From Pseudoips prasinana (lineage: Eukaryota > Arthropoda > Insecta > Lepidoptera > Nolidae), in contig OX621237.1 of the NCBI GenBank assembly GCA_951640165.1, positions 11,842,001 through 11,906,000 on the forward strand: 64,000 nucleotides of DNA, in the 5' to 3' direction. The notes under the pieces are model-generated. The model was given only the letters and a program-made list of their open reading frames with translations, was not told where the DNA came from and searched no databases. Position numbers and translations under genes: made by a program. Shown here in pieces: positions 9,936 through 20,512 of this stretch; position 1 is the stretch's first letter, and the number at the start of each line of letters is the position of its first letter.

Positions 9936-10545
9936 ACCTTCACGCGCTCCTGAAAAATATAGTTTTGACATACAGACAGATGGATTACGGAGTGATTTGA
10001 TAATGTTCATTGTTTGCCTTCGAGGTACATAACCCTAAAGAACAATATCGATATAAACCAAACAAATAGACAGTTTATCGATGGAAACCTACAATATATA
10101 TGTGTACAAGTGTTAAGCCCTTGTCGGTTGAACTTCCTCCATTCCTCGCTATTTACTTACAAAATAAAGAGCTTATAATAAATATATAAAATGGTATTAT
10201 ACTCAAGATATTAATATTACTTACATTGCAAATAATGTTAACAATAATACAATATGTTACATTTAAAACAAATAATACTAAAACACACAAACAGCCCCGC
10301 AACGCTTGCAATGCACATCATGATCAGAATGTTGTCAGCATTATAATATGGTATAGTTAAAATTAATTAATTAATCATATTAAACTATGCCTATTTTCTA
10401 CTTACACAACTTAATTACGTATTGTTCGGACTCTTGAGAGATTTTAATTCAATACCTGTAAATCGGACTGAAAACATCCTCAATAATGATCCTTAACAGT
10501 ATATTATAAAGATGTGTGCATTACCACGCTAGCAATTCTTAATTT
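9936..10545. other. No recognised feature
   Basis: AT-rich non-coding DNA with no long open frame and no repeat ends that I could identify. Confidence 0.35.
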
Positions 10546-10549
10546 GCTC

Positions 10550-10655
10550 AAGAATCCATATGGTCACGTGGAGGGTTGACCAAGCGTTTAGATATTTCGC
10601 GGAATAAATCCACGTTTTCGGGCTCCATAGAACTAGCGTCTCCAGCCCAATTATT
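10550..10655 (-). pseudogene. Frame-shifted relic of RT family V
   Basis: On the minus strand one frame gives GLETLVLWSPKTW and the next gives EPENVDLFREISKRLV. Spliced by eye across a frameshift they match the VETLGPWGP...LFKEIAKRLV region of the 2063-2353 fragment. No functional frame survives. Confidence 0.4.
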
Positions 10656-10902
10656 ATATTCAGTAAATACGTTTAATATCGAGACATTACAAATAGACGA
10701 CTACTTGTAATCGAGACTTCGATCAGTCAGTATGAATACCGGGGAAGCGTCGTCATTATATTTACGGTTCGACCCGCTATGGAAACCTAATGAGCCCGTC
10801 ATTAAAGATCCACCGGCTTAATTGATATATGTAGGTATATACTTTAACGGAAATGAGTACAAAAAACAAGTACGACGTCTTTCGAGTATAACCCCACCGA
10901 CG

Positions 10903-11156
10903 TTCACCGTAGCCTAGTTGGTAGTGTTCCTGCCTACGAAGCTGGTGGTCCTGGGTTCGAATCCTGGTAAGTGCAAATATTTGTGTGATGAGCACGTATA
11001 TTTGTTTCTGAGTCATGGATGTTTTCTATGTATATAAGTATTTATCTATCTATATAAGTATGTATATCGTCGCCTGGTACCCATAGTACAAGCTTTGCTT
11101 AGTTTGGGGCTAGGATGATCTGTGTGACATTGTCCCTATATATTATTATTATTATT
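10903..11156 (+). mobile_element. tRNA-derived SINE, family 1, copy B
   Basis: Full-length: A box AGCCTAGTTGGTAGTG, B box GGTTCGAATCC, the GTGTGATGAGCACG segment, GAGTCATGGATG, TCGTCGCCTGGTACCC and GACATTGTCCC, then a TATT/ATT tail. Confidence 0.85.
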
Positions 11157-11270
11157 CATATTCAAGATATCAGGTACAAAATAAAATATCTGACACTGAA
11201 CTATGTATACTATAAAGTAGTTGATCGTTGATTATACGGTTTTTTTTTATCAATGCTTAATATTTAGGTA

Positions 11271-11450
11271 GGGTTCTAAGTTCCTGTATCGCGGGGATTT
11301 CACAAACATAACATTTATGGATATAAAGTACAACTGAACTCGGAACTACCATTTGTGGGTCAAACAAATAATTCTCCTTTGTGGGGTTCGAACCCGAAAT
11401 AAGAGGCGCGGCAGAGGGGATAGCGACTCGACCACCTTAACCACAATTTT
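11271..11450 (-). mobile_element. tRNA-derived SINE, family 4, diverged
   Basis: In reverse the B box is GGGTTCGAACCCCAC and the 3' part ends CCCGCGATACAGGAA, matching the CCCCGCGACACAGGGATTA end of better copies at 42998-43192 and 17342-17512 (minus). Confidence 0.55.
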
Positions 11451-11657
11451 AGTCTAGACTAAAACAAAGTAACGATTTATTTAAATATAATTTTAAAATC
11501 TATTCAGTTCAGTAAAATTTTTATGTAAAATTGATTATCTGTCGAAAAATTTTAGGCTATTTCTAGCTAACGCTTATATTACTTTACAAAGATTTTAAAG
11601 AAGATTGTTAAAAACAATAGCTTAAAAATACAGGTAATAAGTATCCATGCTTCTAAT

Positions 11658-11756
11658 GACTTAATCGTCAACTGGCGAGCGCGAATCTCGCGAGCGCGCG
11701 CGAGTTGGCACTTTTCGATTTTGCCTACTTTTTTTGTCGTCAACTCGCGCGTCTAT
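11658..11756 (+). repeat. MULE left terminal inverted repeat
   Basis: Begins GACTTAATCGTCAACTGGCG and ends CGTCAACTCGCGCGTCTAT. The outer half is itself an imperfect palindrome (CAACTGGCGAGCGCG against CGCGCGCGAGTTGG). The motif CAACT(G/C)GCG occurs near both ends of the repeat and may be a repeated transposase-binding site; that role is inferred. Confidence 0.85.
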
Positions 11757-12198
11757 ATAATTTGATGTTTTAATGTATAGTCAGCTACAAAAACGTTATA
11801 ACAAATTTAATTTAGTTAGGTACTTACCTACTATAAATGTATAAGAAACTTTATGAAATTTGATTTTTAAAATAAAACAAAATATACATCGTTTTGAAAT
11901 CAGTTTATTATAAATCAACAGGACAAAATATAAATTATTAGTAGTATTTCCCTTACTAATTATCAACAATATCACATTGATTTGAGAATTTGGCTTATTA
12001 TCTTATTATCTAGTATGTAAATTGTAAAAAACTAAGTAAATAAAATAGAAACAACGAAAACACTCCCCTCACATACTCGTATACTGAATATTGGTAAGTA
12101 TAAAATAGTAAAGCTAAACATAGTAATTGACAACAAACTGACTTATTATTGCTCCCTAATAAAATCAATCTTAGGAACCATAGAAAGAGTCTTAGAAA

Positions 12199-12386
12199 CT
12201 ATAAAATCACAGATCACATATGGTTGTAAATGATTTTTACAAAAAACGCTAAACACTATCAATAAGTAGATTCATCAATTGGCTAAGTTATTACTGACGA
12301 CCTACAGTACTAATAAAACTAATCACAGACTATACAATCACAGATCATGGTTTGTTATAAATGATTTTTATAGCAAACGTTAAAAT
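12199..12386. repeat. Subterminal direct repeats inside the MULE
   Basis: Two copies, about 130 bp apart, of ACTATA(A/C)AATCACAGATCA followed by AAATGATTTTTA and AAACG.TAAA (about 12199-12255 and 12328-12385). They lie between the transposase stop and the left end. Role unknown. Confidence 0.5.
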
Positions 12387-12415
12387 AAACAGACTATGTT
12401 AAATTAAATCAAAAA

Positions 12416-13816
12416 TCACAAGATCATAAGTTCGATACATAAGTCAATATTTATAACCCCATGGATAAATTCGTTAACAGTGTTGGTAATGTGCTCGTCA
12501 ATAGCACAAGTTTCTTTACATTTTGCAGTTATATTAGACTTCTTTAAGTATAAAGTCTGATAATAATTATCTTCTTCTTTTAAGATGGTCAAAAAATGTG
12601 CAATACTTTTGGGTTTGCTATTAATTTTTTTATTTACCGTAGAATGCCAGCTCTCAACCATGTTCGTAGTGCGGTGTTGGCTAAAATTACAAGACCATTT
12701 GTCTGCGAAAATGGAAGTCTCATTCAACCAAGTTCTTACAAAATAATCATTAAATTTTACAATATTTTTATCATTCGGACATTGAGACATAATATACAAC
12801 CAACCATTCTCAACAGCTTCTTTGGGCAAATGTGCCAAAACAACGCACCTCTTTATATGTTTTCTAAATAGTACAGATTTTGTTATGCCTATTTCGTCAG
12901 CTTTCCGCCACAAACTTCGCGAAAAATGAAAGAAACACCCTCTAACGCTTGTTTCAGGGAATATGTCTTTGACTGCTAACATTGCAGCCTTCTCGAAGTC
13001 TAGTAGAATGGTTTTGGGATTAAACTGAGGAATTTGGCTCTTGATAAGGCGAAACAAAATTTTGTAAGTTGCTCTTGTTTTGTTACCCAACAACGCATAA
13101 ATAACGGGTATAATATTATTATGAGTTTTACTACTTCCTAAATCAACATGTAAAGTGTACAACTGCTGGAAAGGTTTTAAACAAAATTTAAAAGTACCAT
13201 CGCATAAAATGGTCAAATTTGGTTTTGCTAAAATTGTTTTACAATTTTCACTAGCGAATATTAAAATTCTATTGATTGTTTGGTAGTCGGCTAGTAAAAA
13301 GTTTGCAAATATTTCGGGCACAGTAACATTCTTAATCGACTTAAAACATACCTTTCTTACCCCCAATGACTTATTCCGTTTTCGGTAAAATTTGTTTTTA
13401 ATATTTTTATATGTAGGTATTTTTTTTATGAGGTCAATTCCTTTATCTTTAAGGGTTGAGACCGTATGTCGAAATGCATTTGGTATGGGTATAGTACAGT
13501 CACTTTTTACTTTTTCCATGCACTTGTCGAAGTTAAGCTCCAGTTCATTTGATACAAAATCAGGCTCACAGTCGTGCTTGTCATCTCGTTTGATGCAGTT
13601 ATTGCTATCAATAATTAATCTTGCCTTGCAAACAGTCCTCTTCGAACACCTCCAGATACAGGAACCATCTTTATTTTCTCGGTCTTTATTATATTTGTGT
13701 CCTGCACGAAGTAGTATCGAACTTCCTCGCTGAGATGTAATGATGTCGTGTCCAGTTACATTTCTGGACGAACCTGCCTGTGGTCCACTTCCTAAAAATA
13801 TTGTTTTTAATGACAA
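12416..13816 (-). CDS. MULE transposase with FLYWCH zinc finger (466 aa as a single exon)
   Basis: The enzyme of the 11658-15347 element. Residues about 25-85 form a FLYWCH-type zinc finger (SCIWRCSKRTVCKARL, with C56, C62 and H80; the usual last histidine is replaced by C82), a likely DNA-binding module. Residues about 195-390 are the MULE DDE domain: D205 in LCDGTF, D272 in LLDFEKA, the CFFH zinc-like pair (C293, H296) and E387 in TTNMVESWH. No SWIM finger is seen at the C-terminus. The frame is undisturbed. The ATG at 13816 gives MSLKTIFL, but a TATTTTTAG acceptor inside that stretch allows splicing from an upstream exon (14805-14859), so the true N-terminus is uncertain. Activity is plausible but unproven. 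Confidence 0.85.
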   Translation of the reverse strand: MSLKTIFLGSGPQAGSSRNVTGHDIITSQRGSSILLRAGHKYNKDRENKDGSCIWRCSKRTVCKARLIIDSNNCIKRDDKHDCEPDFVSNELELNFDKCMEKVKSDCTIPIPNAFRHTVSTLKDKGIDLIKKIPTYKNIKNKFYRKRNKSLGVRKVCFKSIKNVTVPEIFANFLLADYQTINRILIFASENCKTILAKPNLTILCDGTFKFCLKPFQQLYTLHVDLGSSKTHNNIIPVIYALLGNKTRATYKILFRLIKSQIPQFNPKTILLDFEKAAMLAVKDIFPETSVRGCFFHFSRSLWRKADEIGITKSVLFRKHIKRCVVLAHLPKEAVENGWLYIMSQCPNDKNIVKFNDYFVRTWLNETSIFADKWSCNFSQHRTTNMVESWHSTVNKKINSKPKSIAHFLTILKEEDNYYQTLYLKKSNITAKCKETCAIDEHITNTVNEFIHGVINIDLCIELMIL

Positions 13817-14803
13817 ACATTTTCTAAAAAGCTAAATCACAAAAAAATATAAATTATCTATATAAAAAATGGAAAATCAACGTATATTTTTTACTATGGA
13901 ATAAATATACTGTGTAAAATTGCCACGTGGTATTTATTTTAAAGTGCAATCGCACTATAAGAAAGTAAACGACAATCAAGTTAAAGTGAACAAAACAATT
14001 AAGTAACCGATAAACTGCTTAAGGAAACAATTTTTTCCAAAATTGAACACCCTTGACTGCTTCTGGCAACAATCGTTTCCAACAACCAATTTTTACTAAT
14101 CGACTTTAAACTTTATGTTGTAGTTCATAAAGTCCTCGTGAAACGTTTCTAAACCATAGACTGATATATCATCCGACCTTCAAATACAAGTTGACAACAT
14201 TATAAATCTAATTCTTAGTACACGATACGAAATAAAGTTGACGTCGCCATTTTTTTTTTTCAAGTTGTAGTTCCCTTAATGTTTTAAATATTTTATTCCA
14301 CATGAAATATATCCATGTGTTATTAAATGTATCTAGTAATTAATCTAGTTTATAAATAAAATAAGAAACAATACTCTTGTCGATCTTAGTTTTTAGTAAA
14401 ACGCATTTTTCCATACAAGTAGCTAATATTTGGGTAGTTAAAGTTTCAAGGTACATAGGAAAATACGGAAACAAGATCTATTAAAAAACAGACACAATGT
14501 TTAGGCTTATTTTAATGGCTATTCAGAGCAGTTAAAACATTTGAAGTGCGCTTCTGGAGCGAGTCACAGTCAAATTTTTATTACGGCGCGTCGTACGCTC
14601 AGGTGCGGTCAAAAATCACTGGCAAGCGACCCTCTTTGCATTTTTTTGCGAAGCAACCGAGCGGGTAAAGCCATATGTTAATTCAAAAAAGTAAAATAGT
14701 AAGAACAACGAGTTAATCTAAGGTTTAACTAATCAAGATGCCTGATAAAAGTAACAGAACACTTTGAGAGTATTACCCGAAAAGTTTAATTGTTATAAAC
14801 TTA
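13792..14803 (-). other. Possible intron of the MULE transposase gene
   Basis: Donor GTAAGT (14799-14804, read on the minus strand) and acceptor TATTTTTAG ending at 13792 enclose about 1.0 kb of AT-rich, stop-rich sequence. Joining 14805 to 13791 keeps the frame, giving ...MYCGGSGPQAG. This rests only on splice signals and phase. Confidence 0.4.
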
Positions 14804-14804
14804 C

Positions 14805-14859
14805 CCCCACAGTACATCAAAATCACTAAAAACTTCCACATTTTCACACCAAATGGCAT
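14805..14859 (-). CDS. Possible first coding exon of the MULE transposase
   Basis: Encodes MPFGVKMWKFLVILMYCG plus one base (phase 1), ends at GG|GTAAGT and joins in frame to the exon at 12416-13791. A TATAAAT box lies at 14881-14887, very close to the first ATG, so transcription could also begin too late to include it. The hydrophobic N-terminus is unusual for a transposase. An alternative is that this is chance and translation starts at 13816. Confidence 0.35.
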
Positions 14860-15248
14860 TCTTATAGACTTAATAAAAACATTTATACTCTGTAAGTATG
14901 TTTACTCCGTAAGTGCACTGTAAACGTCAGCTTAGCTTACGTAACACTAACGTCACTAAAATACAGTGTTGCCAGGGCTCTTGAGTCGAAAGTTACGTTT
15001 CGTTTCCTGGAGTAGGCACTCAGTTTGCAAAATGAATTAGAAAGAGATAGCGCTATGACAGCTATACTGTTGTGCGCATGCGCGTTAGACGAGATAGTAT
15101 GTGTCATTGGATGCGTTCCCCAGGCCTTCTCATTTCGGCCCTCTAAATCGTAATCTAAGTCAGTACTTCACAGAATCAGCTAACGCGGTCAATAAATAAT
15201 TATTAATAGTTTTTGTTTTCAATCTCTTTTTATTTGACTGTACTTTAC

Positions 15249-15347
15249 ATAGACGCGCGAGTTGACGACAAAAAAAGTAGGTAAAATCGAAAAGTGCCAA
15301 CTCGCGCGCGCTCGCGAGATTCGCGCTCGCCAGTTGACGATTAAGTC
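15249..15347 (-). repeat. MULE right terminal inverted repeat
   Basis: Exact reverse complement of the left repeat except for one transition inside the ATTTT(G/A)CCTACTTT segment. Ends GTTGACGATTAAGTC, immediately followed by the CTTCTAAT duplication. Confidence 0.85.
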
Positions 15348-15447
15348 CTTCTAATAGGCTGTACACAAACGTTGTAACATTACGATGAGCATGAATCAAA
15401 AAGGTCGACAAATTATTTCGAAGTTTGCTCCCATCATTAAAATTGCT

Positions 15448-15790
15448 ATCACTGCTAAACCTAGTTGGTCTAGCGGTAGCGTGTTTACCCGCAGAAAACG
15501 AGGTCCTGGGTTCAAATACCGGGTTGGGCCATAAGCGATTTTGGGACTTTTCTGTAAACAGGAAAATTTCTCAGCACCAGCAAGGCCGACGGTCCTGTAC
15601 CTGACCTCTTTCTGGTCGAGTCGCTAGGCGTCCCATCGGATCATGAGAGTGATGGAATAGAAAGTGCTCCTGTGTTTGCGCACACACATGAGCACTATAA
15701 TATGTCCCGCGCAGATGGCTAATCTCTATTGAGACTTGCCGCCGTGGCCGAAATTCGGGTAGGAGGACGTTATTACAACTTACTGTTTTT
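15448..15790 (+). mobile_element. tRNA-derived SINE, family 3
   Basis: Head with A box CTAGTTGGTCTAGCGGTAGCG and B box GGTTCAAATACC. The body has AAGCGATTTTGGGACTTTTC, CCCATCGGATCATGAGAGTG and GCCGTGGCCGAAATTCGGG. Other family members: 25728-25990, a 3' part at 20870-21060 and a minus copy at 24080-24365. Confidence 0.6.
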
Positions 15791-15972
15791 CTCCTTTTTT
15801 CTATATTTACAAATATGTTAATGTTCATACTTAAAACTAATTGACAAAAGTCTTTTTATAAGAGAAACGTGCAAAAGTAAAGTAATTAAGAGTTCTTGAC
15901 TACGAATTCCTAATTTTTTAAATTTTGACGCACGGTACTGGTATCTGGTTAAACAACTCCACTTATTGAAAA

Positions 15973-16288
15973 CTAGCTGTGCCCCGCGGTTTTACCCGCG
16001 TTAACCTTTATACATTATCACAGCTCCTCTCCCGTAAGAAATAGCGTGATAATAGGTAGCCTATATGTTGACCCGATCTGTCAGTAATATTCATGCAAAA
16101 TTTGAAGTAAATCCATGCAGTACTTTTTGAGTATAGCCCGGACATACATATACCGACAAACAGACAAAAATTCTAAAAACTATATTTTTGGTTTCGATTT
16201 CGATAGTAGATCACGCCCCAAGTATCCTTTAAAAAAAAATATTCAATGTACAGTTTTGACTTTCTTACGATTTTATTATATGTATAGA
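15973..16288 (-). mobile_element. Non-autonomous Helitron (subfamily 2)
   Basis: On the minus strand it starts TCTATACATATAATAAAATC after an A and ends GGGGCACAGCTAG before a T, with the CGCGGGTAAAACCGCG hairpin just upstream. The body holds AAAACTGTACATTGAATA and ATGGATTTACTTCAAATTTT. 316 bp. Same subfamily as 33871-34188 and 58548-58868. Confidence 0.7.
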
Positions 16289-16370
16289 TAGTATTGTGTC
16301 AACAATATCACGATCCGATGCGAGAGATCACACGCCCTAAGAAAGAGCGTATCATTCTTCGATCTTTTTG

Positions 16371-16619
16371 ACGGTCACCATAGCCTAGTTGGTAATGCTC
16401 CTGCCTACGAAGCTGGTGGTCCTGGGTTCGAATCCCGGTAAGTGCAAATATTTGTGTGATGAGCACGAATATTTGTTTCTGAGTCATGGATGTTTTCTAT
16501 GTATATATGTATTTATCTATCTATATAATTATGTATATCGTCGCCTGGTACCCATAGTACAAGCTTTGCTTAGTTTGGGGCCAGGATGATCTGTGTGACA
16601 TTGTCCCTATATATATATG
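16371..16619 (+). mobile_element. tRNA-derived SINE, family 1, copy C
   Basis: Complete copy with A box TAGCCTAGTTGGTAATG, B box GGTTCGAATCC, TCGTCGCCTGGTACCC, GACATTGTCCC and a TATATAT tail. Confidence 0.85.
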
Positions 16620-16764
16620 TACTTCTTTTATACATTACCTAATGTTATTCTTAAGTGCCGACGATATATTGTAAAGTGGCACACTCAAACCCTAGAGGTT
16701 TCTGTGCCACTTCTAAAAAACAAACTTTTGTTATTTTTGCTCAATAAAGCCATAAAAAAAAAAT

Positions 16765-17075
16765 CAACATCATCAGCCTGATAGTGTCAACTGCTGGACA
16801 TAAGCCTCTCCAAAGGTTTCTATAATATTGCCATTTGGAAGGGTTTGGCATAGTCACCGCGCTTGGCATGCGTGTTGTCGACCGCAGTTAGGTGGAGGCT
16901 AGTACACAGGAAAATAAAGCATTTAGTCAGTGAAAAAGGCTTTTTGAAATTAAAATTTAAGTATACAGGAGGCGCTGCTTTCCGACTACCTGGTGTATTC
17001 ATTAGTCGCCTTTTACGGCATCCACGGGGTGGTATGTGTTCGCCCTGTTATTTTTTGTAGGCCATAAACCACACG
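16765..17075 (-). mobile_element. LINE family D 3' end, with internal foreign segment
   Basis: In reverse it carries GCCATAAACCACACG-type and AAAAGGCGACTAATG sequence, then, after about 100 bp unlike the 9066-9305 copy, CGCATGCCAAGCGCGGTGAC, AATGGCAATATTATAGAAAC and CCAGCAGTTGACACTATCAGG. The extra internal segment (about 16900-16995) is either an insertion or a variant. Confidence 0.55.
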
Positions 17076-17341
17076 TATATGTATCCTGGATACTCATTAC
17101 GAATAGGTGATAGATGTATCGACTTTGTGCCGTTTATTTATGTTTTGATGGGATATCGGGATAGGATACATGTTATGGTGGACATGGAAGAATCTTACTA
17201 CCTGGTCACTATATTATAATTTCTTTTTTATAAACAATAGATGACAAAGTCGTGGACAGATGCTAATACATTATTTTTTTATATTTTACTGTGATCTAAT
17301 AAGAATCTTGAAAATCAATTTTAATTTTTATAAATACAACT

Positions 17342-17512
17342 CCCGCGCTTGTTAATTTAATCCCTGTGTCGCGGGGTAGTCTACAAACATATAATTGACG
17401 GACACAAAGTACATCCAGACTCAGAACAACTTTTTATGGGTCACACAAATAGTGGTCCCGCGCGGGATTCGAACCCGGGACACGAAGCGGCGAGGCCGCT
17501 GCGCCACACGTT
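17342..17512 (-). mobile_element. tRNA-derived SINE, family 4
   Basis: In reverse: CGTGTGGCGCAGCGGC (A box), GGGTTCGAATCCCGCG (B box), ATTTGTGTGACCCATAAA, TACTTTGTGTCCGTCAATTA and CCCCGCGACACAGGGATTA. A well-preserved member of the family at 31067-31232, 43004-43192 and 47700-47880. Confidence 0.7.
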
Positions 17513-17555
17513 CAGTCAAATTGATTACCTTAAACCGTAAAAACCAGATATACAT

Positions 17556-17762
17556 ATGACGTGCAATGTACATAAAAATGCTCTAAAGCAAGTTAAATAC
17601 CGTGTACAGAACGATAGAGATATTTACATTTTGTTATCGGCTTTCATTCTACTCTCACGTTTATATGTGACGGGGTGTTTCGGGGTCGAGAGCGCTATCA
17701 ACGTAATGGAGGTCTTGGCTGGATTGCCGCCGATTAGACGTAACGGCCCGTGGGAATATTGA
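17556..17762 (+). pseudogene. Possible RT-derived fragment
   Basis: An open stretch ending RLYVTGCFGVESAINVMEVLAG then LPPIRRNGPWEY. The pattern TGCFG..SA..VMEVLAGLPPI resembles the segment after the RT domain in R1/jockey-type LINEs (…TTSTAA..VIAG..P). The match is by eye and short; chance is possible. Confidence 0.3.
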
Positions 17763-19130
17763 AATTTATCATCCCCTTATTCTTCACCGAGACCTGCTTT
17801 CTTTAGCGAGTAATGTACTTTTTTGTCTATAAAGTCTATGCACCCAGTATGGAAAGTTTTGGCAACGAAAATGGTGGTATGGAACAATTATTGTCTTTCA
17901 TATGAATATTCTTTTACTTACATTCCAAAACATTTTTTTTTTGTATCAGCATTATAACGGAAAAATACTAGCTTTAAAAAAAATATGTTGCTCTTACGTT
18001 TATTATGCAACAAGATAAATACAGTTGATATATATTTATGTAAATAATTCAAGATGAAATAGAACAATCTTTCTAATTACAACAGTTTTTATAAATATCT
18101 TAATCCCTTTACAAATAAACTTATTTAAACGCGCTGATATTTAATGGGAAGTATATAAATAAAAAAATACTTTTAAAGCATTAAAAAAAGTAAGAAATAT
18201 TTGTACGCTATGGTCATTTGTATTTTGCCAGTTTTTTTTTAAGTTTAAGACAATTACTGCTTAAAATCGGGTATAATTAAGTATGTTACAAACAACATAC
18301 AATCGACTTGACGACCTCCTTCTTTTGAAGTTTGAATGCCTCTTTTCAAATTGGTTGAAATATTGAAATAAGTCTCTTATTAGTATTACTGAAATTCTTT
18401 TTCTACTAATCGAATCACTAAATAAATATATTTAATGGCGCCCTTTGAATGTATTGTATTCAACTCGTATTAAATGAATTCTATTTATCTTCTGAATGTT
18501 TCAGATTAGGTTCATCAAAAGTAATAACATTAAGTAAACATTAAATAGAATCTTTTAAATAATTAACTCATTTTTCGTGGTCTATTAATTACTAAGTAGC
18601 CTTTGCTTATCTATAAAAATATGAAAAACACTCTTTATTTTGTAATTCATTATCCTTAATTTGCCAAAGCTTTCAAAATGCAACCTCTTTAGGGCACGTA
18701 AGCGGCGCCTTTTACGAAGAAAAATAATCACGGAGAGTAACTCAGTTGTAAAACCCATTTAAACTTTCCATAATTTTAGTCCGTACTGCCCAATTGTACG
18801 AAATTATTTTTAACTGCGAATAAAGTTTTAGTCAATGTTAAATAGGATTAACCCACATCAGAACTTGAACACAATTCTCTAGGGTATTGAGCTTTTTAGT
18901 AAATTAGATATTCAGTCGCTTGGAATATTACTCTGTAGTTTATTAGATCATAATATGATTACACTGGAGTTAGGTCTGGAGAATCTAAAACTTATGAGAT
19001 AAAATGTAAGATAGATTAATGAAATTTATTCAGAATTCGGGTATTGCTTAATACGTTACTCTCGCTCGTTAATACGGCACTCATTATACTAGTGTAAAAT
19101 AAACTATGACATCTGCCATATTATTATATT
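17763..19130. other. No recognised feature
   Basis: AT-rich DNA without long open frames, tRNA-like boxes or clear inverted termini. Confidence 0.4.
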
Positions 19131-19135
19131 AGATA

Positions 19136-19323
19136 CTAGCTGTGCACCGCGGTTTTACCCGCGTTAAACTTTATAAATTATAGCCTCCTATGTGTTAATC
19201 CAGCGTGTCAGCTAACTCTATACCAAATTTTATTAAAATCGCTCCAGCCGTATAGACGTGAAGAAATAACAAACATACACACTCACACATTCACAAACTT
19301 TTGCCTTTATAATATTAGTGTGA
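19136..19323 (-). mobile_element. Short non-autonomous Helitron (subfamily 1)
   Basis: On the minus strand it begins TCACACTAATATTATAAAGG after an A and ends GGTGCACAGCTAG before a T, with the hairpin CGCGGGTAAAACCGCG. All four Helitron termini criteria (TC, hairpin, CTRR, A/T site) are met. 188 bp. Confidence 0.75.
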
Positions 19324-19411
19324 TAAGGATTCAATAAAAAAATACTTAGTTACATCATTTAATACAATGATTACCATAATAACAATCTTAATATGTTATG
19401 GAAAAAAAATG

Positions 19412-19462
19412 TCAATATATGCTCCAGGCATATATCTCATATGCCTGGAGCATAGATTGATA
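19412..19462. repeat. Short inverted repeat
   Basis: TATGCTCCAGGCATAT and ATATGCCTGGAGCATA separated by a few bases; the arms extend imperfectly to TCAAT/ATTGA. It forms a strong hairpin. No known role. Confidence 0.6.
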
Positions 19463-19689
19463 TTTTTTTCTCTTGCTCTTGCTCATGCGCGATGCGCAAA
19501 ACGTAAGTGCGCTTACTACAAATTAAAAAGTAACTTAGTGTCATCCAGGGACCACTACCACACTATCAGAATATACTTAAACGATCACCCCGGACAGAAT
19601 GTAGATTAATCTTCGCAAGCACCTAGTCTTTAAAAGTACAACGAATGGCAATATAACCATAGTTTTTGTCAAAAAATGATAATTCTTCA

Positions 19690-19905
19690 TGTTGGCAGTG
19701 GTTACAGTTCTTCTAATCGTCCAGTAAGCTTCTGACAATGCTTATCGGCTGAAGTATGATGACTAAAACTGGGACTGACAGCTTAACGTGCCCTACTCAG
19801 CACGGAGACGAGCTGAAATTAGACTACTATGGCAGTCACTTATCCATGGAATAACCAATGCTTAAATTTACCGATAACTTATAAACCGGTAAGAGCAATC
19901 GATAA
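19690..19905 (-). mobile_element. 5S-rRNA-derived SINE, decayed copy
   Basis: Keeps TTAACGTGCCCT, CAGCACGGAGACG and, in reverse, the GTAAGTTATCGG and GTGACTGCCATAGT counterparts of the better copies at 37215 and 39065. The 5S-like C box is mutated. Confidence 0.45.
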
Positions 19906-19915
19906 AAACAAAAAC

Positions 19916-20512
19916 ACCGGCCAAGTGCGAGTCGGACACGCCCATGAACGGTTCCGTAGCAGCAAGTATTTCAGTTGATTAAATGAAAGCAAATTGCGGT
20001 TTACGATTTATGACGTATTAAAAAAAAGCGACTTGCTAGATCTCGTTCAAACCAATTTTCGTTGTTAGTTTGCATGGTAATGTAGGTATATCATGTATTT
20101 TTTTAGTTTTATCATTCTCTTATTTTAGAAGTTACATGGAGGGGACTCATTTTGCCACTTTGGAAGTGTCTCTCGGGCAAACTATTCAGTTTAAAAAAAA
20201 ATTATATAAGAAACCTAAATGTCATTTTTGAAGACCTATCCATAGACACTCCACATGTATGGGTACGATGAAAAAAAATATTTTGAGTTTCAGTTCTATG
20301 TATGGGGACCCCCCAAAATTATTGTTCTTTTTCAATTTTTCTGTAAAAATATTAATGCGGTTCACAGAATACATCTACTTACCAAGTTTCAACAGCACAG
20401 CTCTTATAGTTTCGGAAAAAGTGGCTGTGACATACGGACGGACAGACAGACAGACAAGACGAATCGATAAGGGTTCCGTTTTTTGCCATTTGGCTACGGA
20501 ACCCTTAAAAAG
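19916..20512 (+). repeat. Dispersed repeat (GGCCAAGTGCGAGTCGG family)
   Basis: Starts CCGGCCAAGTGCGAGTCGGA with GAACGGTTCCGTAG and ends with GACGGACAGACAGACAGACA, GATAAGGGTTCCGTTTTTTG and a complementary TACGGAACCCTTA, so the end can fold. Very common in Lepidoptera. Partial copies: 9660-9700 (remnant), 54400-54470 (minus) and 63906-64000. Its class is uncertain. Confidence 0.55.

Larger units (their letters stand above)
11658..15347 (-). mobile_element. Intact MULE (Mutator-like, probably Phantom) DNA transposon
   Basis: A 3690-bp element bounded by 99-bp inverted repeats (11658-11756 and 15249-15347) that differ at only one base. It is flanked by the perfect 8-bp duplication CTTCTAAT (11650-11657 and 15348-15355). 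It carries one minus-strand transposase gene with a FLYWCH zinc finger and a MULE-type DDE domain. Long near-identical ends, an uninterrupted gene and a perfect target duplication point to recent insertion. The Phantom assignment rests on the FLYWCH plus MULE combination known for that group and was not tested by alignment. It lies in the second intron of the lectin gene. Confidence 0.88.

Noticed and set aside
12596..13733. Plus-strand open frames of 91 and 113 codons
   Set aside because: They lie antisense within the MULE transposase gene and show no protein features of their own.
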